This document shows positions 55,742 through 64,000 of a stretch of 64,000 nucleotides of DNA, in pieces (positions within the stretch are counted from its first letter, which is position 1; every line of letters begins with the position of its first letter). The stretch comes from Gnetum montanum (lineage: Eukaryota > Streptophyta > Gnetopsida > Gnetales > Gnetaceae), in assembly GCA_015680685.1 (NCBI GenBank), contig MNCI01001443.1, forward strand, positions 173,630-237,629, read 5' to 3'. A program made the position numbers and the translations under genes. The notes below the pieces were generated by a model, which was given only the letters and a program-made list of their open reading frames with translations, searched no databases and was not told where the DNA came from.

Positions 55742-57317
55742 TGAAACACCATGGAAATTGTGAATCGGCCTAAGGCAAAGATTCACGATTCGGGTGAAAG
55801 TTCATAACAAAATTCCAGAGGACAGAACAAGGTAAAGCAAAGAGGCATGCGACATCAAGTCTCCAAGTCCCTTACAGATTTCAATCTTACTATGTTTTCT
55901 GTCTTTACACTACATTATGCAACATAGCGTAGTGTCGCTTAGTATAACTCTCCTTAACATAGCCCAATATCAAAAGGTAACTTACTTTGGCAGATTTGAT
56001 GAAGTTTAAGTCCTAAGCAGCGTGATATGCAACTTGTCATATATTCTGCTAAGTCTCTTGTCCAGGGCTGATTTTACGCTCCGATTACGCAAAGTAGCAT
56101 AATGAGCTTGAAGAAAGTCAAATTCAAATTCCAAGGAAGCGCAATAGATTGACTTCTTTCTTTTTGCAGATTGGTCGCTTTACGCTCATTACGCTACGCA
56201 GTGTACACCAGCGTAATTCATTGTCAAGTTGACCATTTTCATGATTTATTATGCTTTGCGATGTAAATGAGCGTAAAACATCTTGAATCAACTATTTCCA
56301 TGCTTTATTACACTCTACCACGTGATGCAGCACAAACAAGCATAATGCTATCCACACGCACCTGCTATCCACACACACAATACGCTAATGAGCATATTGT
56401 GCGTAATCATGAAGCAGTTCTGGCAAAAGTGGTTAATAGTGTACCTTGCCCCTTTTCCCAGAAATGTGACGTGACATAGCCAGTTTCAACATAAAGTTGG
56501 TCAAGTCAATGGTATTTTGAAGGTTCGAGACACGTGTCATCAGGGTCATGCCTTCTCCACATGTTGTCGAACTTATAAATACTCCAGTTGGCAAAGAAAC
56601 AAAGGGTTGGCATCTTCGACTTTTGGCAGTTATCACCTTTGAATAGAGACAAGAGACATCTTTGAGCATTGGCAGTAGGAGCGATCACCCTTTTTGGCGA
56701 AAATACAGTTCTCCCCATTGGTGATCATTAGTAGCTTTGAGCAGAGACTACCGAAGGCAAAGGGAATAGATCAGAGATTGAGAGATCATCTGGTGCGATT
56801 GGCAAGATCTATTGATCAGAAATAGTTGATCGATAGATGTTTGGGCTTGACCTTCCTTGCATCCCATCTTTGCCTTACGAGGTAGATCGAGCTTCATTCT
56901 ATACTCCTTGTTGAACATTTTTCTTGTTATTTTATGTATGCTTCGCACAAGATAAGCAGAGTTTTCCATTGGAACTTTGTATACCATATACTCAGTTTTC
57001 AGGTCAAAGCACAAATCTTGGAATTGCACATTTTTCTTAAATCCGATCCTCCTTGTCGTCTTGACGTTGTCGTTATTGCAATTTATCTACATCATTTTCT
57101 ACTCCTTTTACGATTCGTTGAATCAAATTGTTTCACAAAATATCTATAATATTCGTCAATTTACTAATTGAGTAAGTCCTTGTCTAATCGACAAGACCGT
57201 TCAAGGCACCGCGGATTCATTTTCTCTAGCACGGCCCTCACACGGATCCGTGGTTAAGACTGTGTACATGGATTTTCATTTGGTATTTTCTAGCTACCGA
57301 CATTTTTCATCATTACA
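55742..57317 (+). repeat. B3 5' LTR
   Basis: Starts TGAAACACC and ends CATCATTACA directly before the primer site, about 1576 bp. A G-box CACGTG lies at 56531-56536 and TATA box TATAAATA at 56574-56581. U3 around 55920-56420 is dense in TTACGC, GCGTAA and CGCTTA words. Only one LTR is visible, so the left edge is provisional. Confidence 0.65.
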
Positions 57318-57569
57318 GTTTTCTGGCGCTAGAAGGAGGGCTTAGGCTCCATTTTGTGTTTTTACGGGTAGCCCTGTAAGCGATATATACCCGCGTCTCT
57401 AAAAACGTAAACGTAATACCTCTAGGGAAGTTTACAAAAAATTGTGTGGTGTATATTGGTCACAGTAATGATTCCTTTGGAATCCTATGGGGTAAAAATC
57501 CTAATCGTGATCTTCTTTGTTCGTCGCCTTTTAGATCCTATCACTTGTTGTCATTAATCTATCTAAGTA
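57318..57569 (+). other. B3 primer site and leader
   Basis: GTTTTCTGGCGCTAGAAGG begins here and continues AGGGC. The TGG at its core fits complementarity to a tRNA CCA end. Decayed versions sit inside the LTRs of B1, B2 and C1. The leader is short (about 230 bases). Confidence 0.7.
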
Positions 57570-60401
57570 ATGGATTCTGCATATGCAACCACAGCCGCCA
57601 TGACCACAACCAATTCAGGTGCCACATCTATGAATCCCATCGCCACCACTGGACCAGATTCTAGTGTTATAGGACCTCAGGGACCGTCGCATCATTCGTT
57701 AAGATTGTAGGGCAAAGATCCCGTATTCACCTTCGTGACTCCTGAAGAATATAATTTCATTCGCATCAAGATCCAAGCAAAGCTTGCTCTTAGCCGAGCC
57801 GAGATGGAGGCAAAGAGAAACTATGAGCTGATCCACAGAGGGGGTCAAGATTTCACCCCTACTACCTATGGAATTATTCCCCTGACTGAACATTACCATG
57901 AACTCCTAACACAACTAGTTATGGCTAGGAGTTAGGGTACATGGTCCATGCTAGAACCTCAGAACGGGGAAGAATAGGAAGATGAATTCGCAGCCCAGTC
58001 TGAACACGCGGATTCATACCATACTCTTAGCCCCCATACATACATAAATCCCCTATTTCCTCTCACCGGAGAAGCCACCCATATTAATCCAGCCATGACC
58101 GACCAAACTCACATTCCTATCATCCCGCAGGTCACTATGCAATCATCCATCCTGCAAGTGAAAATACTACCCCAAAATAACATGGGGGTGGTCTCATCAC
58201 CGCGTGTAATCAGTATTCCATCGGTGGTACCTCTATCCACCGCACCCCATTTCATCCCCCAAGTGCAACCCCATGACATGCCTACAACCCGCCTGGTGCA
58301 AAATCCGTTGCAAACCTTATCGTTGCCGCCCCCTTCAAGGCAACAGATCACAGCCACCATTCAGCTGCATAGATTTGTTCAACAGCCCACTGCGAGTCAG
58401 TGGATCATGCCTGTGGCAAAACACGACCAGTCTGCGTTATATGGTATGCAACCCTTAGTTGCATCCACCACGCATGTCCCACAGATGGTCCCACAATATC
58501 CTTATAATTTCCATCCTATGTAGCTGGTAGCGGCCAATTTCTCTGCTCAACCTGGTGGATGGTGGTCTTCGCAAGCAGCTCTATCTGTAGGGATCCCCAC
58601 TGCATCGCCTGCCGGCCAAGCCATCCGTCCATTTCCACTGCCTAGCACTACTTTTTCAGTTCAACCCCCTGTTTCTCTTACGTAGACTTTTCCATCAACC
58701 AGCCTAGATCAAGCTTTTTCACTTATTCAGACCCTCACTGAGGAGGCTAAGCACCTTAAAGCCGCTGGCTTTGACACCATACAAATCATGGATTTCTATC
58801 AGGATGATCCCATCAGCCCAGCGGTTCCTATGCTATCATTACCTCCGAGGATGTCGTTACCCCATTTTACTAAATATAATGTGGAGGGAGATCCTAACGC
58901 TCACCTGGTTACCTTCAGATCTGAATCCTTGTTGTTACAGCAATGGCCTCATACAATCATCCGTGTCTTTGTAATGTTCCTAGCAGGGAAAGCTTTGGAT
59001 TGGTATCGAGCGCTCCCTCGCTCTTCCATCTCAACCTTGGAAGAGCTCCTAACACAATTTGTGACTCACTTTAAATATAACTTAAAGCCAGAGGTCACAT
59101 TAGATCAACTTATGGAAGTGAAGCAAGATCCACTTGAACCAGTCCAAAAGTTTATACAGTGATGGAGTGCTACTTTGAATGAAATCCGTGAGCCAATTGT
59201 GGAAGCCCATTTGCTGGCTATTTTCAAAGGAGCAGTTAACGACTTCATCAACTCTAAGCTGTATTATCTTTCCCCTCACTCCTTGAGTCAGGCTTTCACC
59301 CAGACTAAAAGCATCCAAGATGCCGCAGAGGCTAGCAAAGAACCGGCGTATGTGGCCTATAAAAATGCTAATAATAAGGGTAAAGACAAGGGTAAAACAA
59401 CAACAATGACAGTAGCTACGTTGGTTGAGGGTGCTAAGAACAAGAACAAGAAGGCACCCATGACGTCTCCCGAGACCACGACTAGTGCAAGCAGCACCAG
59501 CCAAGACAGATTTGCCCCTGAAAAGCCCCCCCAGCCAAAGCCAAACTTTGAGCGTAAAGATCACTCAAAGTATACAGCCCTGCCTATAAAACATTCAAAA
59601 CTGTTGAAACAATTGTTAGGGGCAGGATACATTCAGAATAAGAAGGTATCCAAAGAAGCTCTGAAGCGTCACATGCGTCATTGTGAATTACTGAAGAATC
59701 ATTTTTTAGCTCTACCCAACGAACTACCTATTCCAAGGTCTTTTAGGCTGGACCGTTTCTGTGACTACCATCAGTTATGTGGTCATGATAGCGATTATTG
59801 CTGGGAATTGAAAGACGACATTGAACGCATGATTGACGATGGTTCTCTAAAACTAGATGGTAGTAGTCCAACGCATCCCGAAAACCAGGCGTTTCATGTG
59901 TACAAGGATCCGTTAAACACAAATAACGCACTGTACACAATCAATGTGGTAAGTACGGATGGTGAAGGGAAGGTACTGCCTAAACAACCTTTTGTGTTAT
60001 GTGTACCTACCAGTTCACCCTGGGGGACAAGCCTTTCACTGGCAACTAGTGACGTCCCAAGGCCACCTTTTGTTATTCGGGCGCCTTCTCTAGATTTAAC
60101 TTAGCCTCCCATTAACAGTAAATCCATGGCCACATCTACGCCTACTCCTAAGGTACCTTTCATCCTCAAAGTACCAAAACCATTGGCTGCTCCTTTTACG
60201 CAGAGGCCAGCCTCTAACCAAAACCATCAATTGCCACCCAATAAACGAAGGGAAGGAGATGCGTCCATTAATGCTGCCAAAAACCACTTCATGCTATGCT
60301 TCACTAAGCCCAGGCCCCTGGCCTCTGTACCTTTGCTTGCACCTCATGGGCAGGACAAGGGTATAGAAACACAGCCACCTCCCCTTGGCAGAAAAAAAAA
60401 A
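57570..60401 (+). pseudogene. B3 gag
   Basis: ATG 57570 (MDSAYATTAAMTTTNSGATS). A single frame runs to 60401 with a few stops (near 57708, 57933, 58521, 59160, 60102). N-terminal block TPEEYNFIRIKIQAKLALSR, then a P/Q-rich region. Retrotrans_gag core at 58788-59270: HLVTFRSESLLLQQWPHTII, FLAGKALDWYRALPRSS, FIQ-stop-WSATLNEIREPI, EAHLLAIFKGAVND. A basic linker (KNKKAPMT) follows. A zinc-finger-like CDYHQLCGHDSDYCWEL lies near 59760-59810 (CX3HX3CX6C with nearby H). Most stops are single transitions, so the copy is fairly recent compared with its neighbours. The long minus-strand frame at 59100-59564 is a shadow. Confidence 0.85.
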
Positions 60402-61386
60402 CAACACTCCAACTGACGTTGTTCTGCCTCGGGAGATTTGTCTCTTAGGGCGAATGGAAGAAGACAGATGGGATAAAAAACCCAACCGAGAACGGGACCT
60501 CCTTGACGTATTCATGCAAGTCAAACAGGCTCTAAAATAGAAGAACACAACATTGAGCCTCTATGACTTGCTTATGACATCTCAAAATCATCGTGAGGCT
60601 ATGGTCCATATGTTGTCATCCATACCTATGAATGAAAGCTTACTAGCAGAAGAGGAGGCGATACATGCTGTCATGCTTCTTTCAACCACTGAGTGACCCA
60701 AACCTACCTCATTGACCTTTCATGATGAATCCATTAAAGATGATCCTGAGAAAGGTTAAGTGATGACAAAACCCATGTTTATCATCATCCGGGTTGGTCA
60801 ACATAGGATCCAGAGGATGCACGTTGACGACGGAGCGATTACGAATGTCATCCCTTATCCTATAGTGGATAAGTTGGGTCTGGTCAACCAGATCAGTCCT
60901 ACAATGAAATCGTGCCTAAATTCGTTCAACAGGGCATGAGTTCAAGTCAAGGGGATGGTGCATATCGAATTTGTGGTAGGGGATCAATTCCCAACAGATG
61001 CCACATTCATCGTTGTCAAGGAGATGCCCAGTTTCAACTTGATTCTAGGGAGGTCCTGGCTTGCCCAACTGAGGGCAGTTTCATCACCAATACACCAAGA
61101 GATACACCTACCTTATATAGGAGGAGAGGTGGTAATACACAGTGATGAAATAACCCCTAGGACTGTCAATAATATCGAAGAAGAATGGGGTTCAGAGATC
61201 GAAACATCTGAAGATCAAACGCATGTCCAAATTCCTGAACAAGCCGAAACGAATGATGACAGCCTAGCCTGGGCCAATCTACCATTTCACGAAGATGGTA
61301 TGGAAGATTCAGGTCACAAATCTCCCTGCCCTTACACACCATTGAACGTAAAGGCCATTAACAAACAATTGCGGGCTAGCGATTGA
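60402..61386 (+). pseudogene. B3 protease
   Basis: Frame +1 relative to gag; the change falls at a run of ten A (60392-60401). REICLLGRMEEDRWDKKP, LSLYDLLMTSQNHREAMV, then the retropepsin: VGQHRIQRMHVDDGAITNVI with D-D-G (60826-60834) where D-[ST]-G is usual, VVGDQFPTDATFIVVKEMPS, and the flap-distal LILGRSWLAQLRAV. The C-terminal tail is acidic (NNIEEEWGSEIETSEDQ) and ends TGA at 61384-61386. Two or three stops upstream of the active site. It would mature gag. Confidence 0.8.
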
Positions 61387-61617
61387 TCAGAGTGGCATTT
61401 ACGCGCATCGTTACATTTTTACTAGTTTTCCGTTTATACTTATCAAATTTCATTGTCAGTTTTCTTTAATATATACATACATATTTACGCTTTCTATCCA
61501 TTACGCCATTTACATTTTCTATTTTACACCATTTACGCTCCTTGATTGCTATTAGTCACATTAGCGCAATTACACAAAAATGTACATTATTATCAATTAT
61601 ACTTCTAGACTTATGCA
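61387..61617. other. B3 spacer with TTTACGC words
   Basis: Non-coding stretch after the protease. Contains ATTTACGCGCATCG, TTTACGCTTTC, ATTACGCCATTTACA and TTTACGCTCC, echoing the words of the B3 LTR U3. No terminator-like hairpin. Confidence 0.5.
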
Positions 61618-61784
61618 GATGGCTCGCAATGGCCTAAAACTAGTGATGGCCTACAACGGCCTAAAACTAGTGATGGCCCGCAATGGCCTTAAACTAGCAA
61701 AGGCCCACAATGGCCTAAAACTAGCTAATCCGCTTGTATCTTACGCAAACACTACATGATGGCCTGCGATGGCCTTAAACTAGC
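61618..61784 (-). repeat. 27-bp tandem array with GGCC half-palindromes
   Basis: Four consecutive 27-bp units (61618-61644, 61645-61671, 61672-61698, 61699-61725) and a fifth after a gap (61758-61784). On the minus strand each reads GCTAGTTTTAGGCCATTGTG then GGCC, with an imperfect palindrome GGCCATTGTGGGCC. The core and its orientation relative to the opposite-strand gene match the 33-bp array of B1. Confidence 0.9.
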
Positions 61785-61974
61785 AATTCCATTCTACAGC
61801 AATGCAACCTATCCAAAGCCTTTAACAACTCTGCTTACGCTTTGCATAAATGAAGACATAAAACTAAAAAAATAAATAAAATTTAAAATCATACAGAAAA
61901 TCTTATGATTAATCTTGCCAATATTCATATGGCCATTATTCAATTTCATCAATAAATTCATGCGTAAACCACAA

Positions 61975-63661
61975 TTACGCATCCCCCCTGGTACCACTGT
62001 CACCCGTATCCCTTAGGTCCGCCTCTAAGCCTAACAAATCATCCTCAAGTGGGCCATCCCTTTTAGAAGTTATTCCTTCATGAGGAATGTCATCTTCATG
62101 AGGTCCTTGCTCTAACACTGGCTCCATAGGAGGACGGTCTTCGTCATTAAGCTCTTCTTCCTGTACTTGCTCCTCATCTTGTCCGCCCTCTTCATCCACT
62201 CATTGTACCTATATACAATAAATACATAAGGAAAAGCCATGATAGGATAAATCAAAAAATTTAAAGTCAGTAACACCCAAACTTACTTGTGATGGTCCTG
62301 CATCCGCAGCAAAGGGGAGCTGATCTAAACTGATCCATAGGCGCTGCATAATTTCATCTTCAGTTAATTCAGACCAAACTCCATTCCCCATATCAGTTCT
62401 AACCTTCACCTTCCCTTTCTCCACACTAGTCCATCGGGGCAGTTCAGGGAAGAAAGTAGGGACTGTGGCCTCATCCCTGGGAAGAGTAATTTCTCTTTCC
62501 GGGGATGTGCTTACTGTCACCTGCTCCTGGAACTTCTCGAAGGCTTTGGATGCGCCAATTACATCGAGGAATACCCGCAAGGATGGAGCTTCGATGGCAG
62601 AATCTTGATAGTGCTGACGATAAGTGATACATTCTCGCTTATACAGAAGCTTATGATATTTTTCTTTCTGCCCCCACTCTTGCATACTTGCGCAAAAATC
62701 CTTTCAGTCCTAGTTTTTCTGGGCCAACAGCTCTATTTGCATCCTCTGCTCCACCAATTCCCAACTGGTTGGTACGCTGTTCCTGACTGTGGTCCAATAG
62801 CGAGCGTAATCAATAACAATTGTATGCCAGTACTCTTCATCTGTTCCTCATGCCTATAGGAATTCACATCACGATTTTAAGTCTCTGACATCTTTGGCCA
62901 GAGACACCTTTTCCTTCTCTAAACTATGCAGCTTCTTCTAGAGGTCCTCATTGACATTTTGACTTTCCCAGAAGGAGCGAGTCGAGCGTAACACACATTT
63001 ATGCATTTTCTCATAAATGTTGCATGGCATAACTACCCTGTCTGATGAAGGCTCCACTATGTCCAAGTCAATGGGCTCCGTAGGGTTCCATCGAAGACGA
63101 GTTCCTGATAACAAACATTATCAAACGTAAATAAAATATATAACTTTATAATAAAATAAGCCTATTATAGCTGTAACATACCAGCCCTAGGATTGACGCG
63201 CTCGAGACGCTTGATCATATCGCTGACAATGCCTTTCATGAAGGCAACCTTGTCAGGAAATTCTCCCCACACTCTGCTTACAATGGCAGACGTGGATGCA
63301 CCTTGTTCATCTGTAGCATAATTAAGTTAAAATTTCTAGTTATTAACAAAATTCTTTACAAATTCTAATACACTGATTTTCTCTACCTCTTACAGTGGGG
63401 AGTGCGTTAACATTTTCCATCTCCTCTCTCTCCTCACGCACAAGGTTCTGTATGTCACTTATTCTAATAGCTAGGGCCTCTTCTTCCAAAACTGGGGCCC
63501 CTTCCCCATGCTGTAATACCACTGCCCCTGTTTCAGGGGTCAACTGCTCCGTAGGTCTCACTGTTCATGTCACATAACACATTTAAAAAATTTAGAATAC
63601 CCTAAATAAAGTTGCGTAATATAATAATTACCATAACTTTCACTACCTCTTTACACTTACT
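61975..63661 (-). CDS. opposite-strand multi-exon gene inside B3, unknown function
   Basis: Minus strand, against gag. Exons read from RNA logic: exon 1 ends 63661, exon 2 63560-63387, exon 3 63310-63182, exon 4 63104-62287, exon 5 62208-61975 (stop). All four introns (100, 76, 77 and 78 nt) are GT-AG and all junctions keep frame and phase. Exon 2: RPTEQLTPETGAVVLQ and ISDIQNLVREEREEMEN. Exon 3: VWGEFPDKVAFMKGIVSDMI. Exon 4: WNPTEPIDLDIVEPSSDRVV, a coiled-coil-like KLHSLEKEKVSLAKDVRDLK, DEEYWHTIVIDYARYWTTVR and PELPRWTSVEKGKVKV. Exon 5 is acidic (DEEGGQDEEQVQEEELNDED). About seven stops, all consistent with C-to-T transitions, mostly in exon 4. Exon 1 extends upstream. Not recognised; likely a lost regulatory or captured gene. 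Confidence 0.6.
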
Positions 63662-64000
63662 AGGTGGAGGTTTACTCCGCTAAACTCTAACTTGTACAGT
63701 TTTGCCCATGCCACTTGCTGGTTCCACAGGGGACTCTGTTAGGCGAGGCCTTTTACGCTGAGCTGAGGTGTCTACAATTTCTTCCATAGGCGTTTCCTTT
63801 GTAAAGCATTGCCGGTGTAAGTGGGAACCACCCCACCTACACTGTCAGGGTCCCGTACTCGAGGCATTGCCAAATACCTTGTCATTATAGACAGAGACTC
63901 CCCAATCCCCTCCGGAGGATCCTATCCTTGGGTAGTGCCGAAAATATGGGAAATCCAAGGTTTGGATAGCTGGTCTCGGTCTTGCTGCACCCAGACCTCA
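63662..64000 (-). pseudogene. upstream exon of the opposite-strand gene, runs off window
   Basis: Continues exon 1 upstream. Minus-strand reading near the junction gives SAQRKRPRLTESPVEPASG, with a basic QRKRPR cluster like a nuclear localisation signal, then a short stretch to the donor at 63661/63660. Further upstream, in a different frame, QDRDQLSKPWISHIFGT and SLSIMTRYLAMPRVRDPDS are open across about 70 codons with one stop. The frame change lies around 63800-63830 and could be a mutation or another intron. The start of the gene is beyond base 64000. Confidence 0.5.

Larger units (their letters stand above)
55742..64000 (+). mobile_element. B3: best-preserved B-family element, 3' end off window
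   Basis: Plus-strand element: LTR (55742-57317), primer site, gag, protease, a short spacer with tandem array, then an opposite-strand multi-exon gene reaching the window edge. No RT, RNase H or integrase motif is found between the protease stop (61386) and base 64000. The 3' LTR is off window, so LTR ends are inferred from TG/CA and the primer site. Confidence 0.8.

Noticed and set aside
59100-59564. A 154-codon minus-strand frame
   Set aside because: Exact shadow of the B3 gag core on the plus strand, which has recognisable gag motifs.
1-64000. Search for tRNA, rRNA and host protein genes
   Set aside because: No cloverleaf with CCA-type arms, no rRNA core motif and no long conserved host frame noticed by eye; every substantial coding signal belongs to a retroelement.

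Overview
This is a plant nuclear repeat block made almost wholly of decayed, nested LTR retrotransposons. The window is AT-rich. I see no host gene, rRNA, tRNA, bacterial operon or CRISPR array. Plant-type retrotransposon gag, retropepsin, reverse transcriptase, RNase H and integrase signatures, plant-style TATA boxes in the LTRs and 76-100 nt GT-AG introns point to a seed plant with a repeat-rich genome; I cannot name the species. Most frames carry stops of the CAG-to-TAG or CGA-to-TGA kind, as expected from old methylated DNA. Boundaries marked 'about' come from decayed sequence. For readability I name the elements A0-A3, B1-B4, C1 and D1.

Layout. 1-8.4 kb: B1, a minus-strand Ty3/gypsy-type element (LTR 7029-~8395, leader, gag, protease) whose distal part carries a gene on the opposite strand and a 33-bp tandem array. 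About 8.4-32.8 kb: A0, a plus-strand gypsy element and the only one here with RT, RNase H and integrase core, followed by an extra ORF2. A0 is split by two insertions: C1 (9151-16260, minus) in gag and A1 (19643-26757, plus) between RNase H and integrase. 32843-41536: A2 (minus), gag plus ORF2 with an internal promoter-like block. 41.5-44.7 kb: D1, 5' part of a minus-strand Ty1/copia-type element. 44.7-55.3 kb: B2 (minus), split by A3 (45971-52360, plus; perfect CATGG target duplication; contains the 259-base assembly gap). 55.3-55.74 kb: B4, a gag scrap. 55742-64000: B3 (plus), the best-preserved element, with LTR, gag and protease and then, in place of RT and integrase, an opposite-strand gene with five exons that runs off the window.

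How the parts relate. A1, A2 and A3 have LTRs, a gag related to A0, and ORF2 or its remains, but no RT or integrase, so they look like non-autonomous derivatives of an A0-like element. Their U3 regions carry clusters of a GATATC-centred palindrome just upstream of the TATA box, and A2 has a second such cluster plus TATA inside the element, ahead of ORF2. B1 and B3 share gag, protease, the opposite-strand gene and a GGCC-rich tandem array between the convergent units. C1 keeps gag and protease joined almost directly to an integrase C-terminal-like segment.

The most novel-looking items are the opposite-strand multi-exon gene with its conserved tandem array, and the internal palindrome promoter of ORF2.
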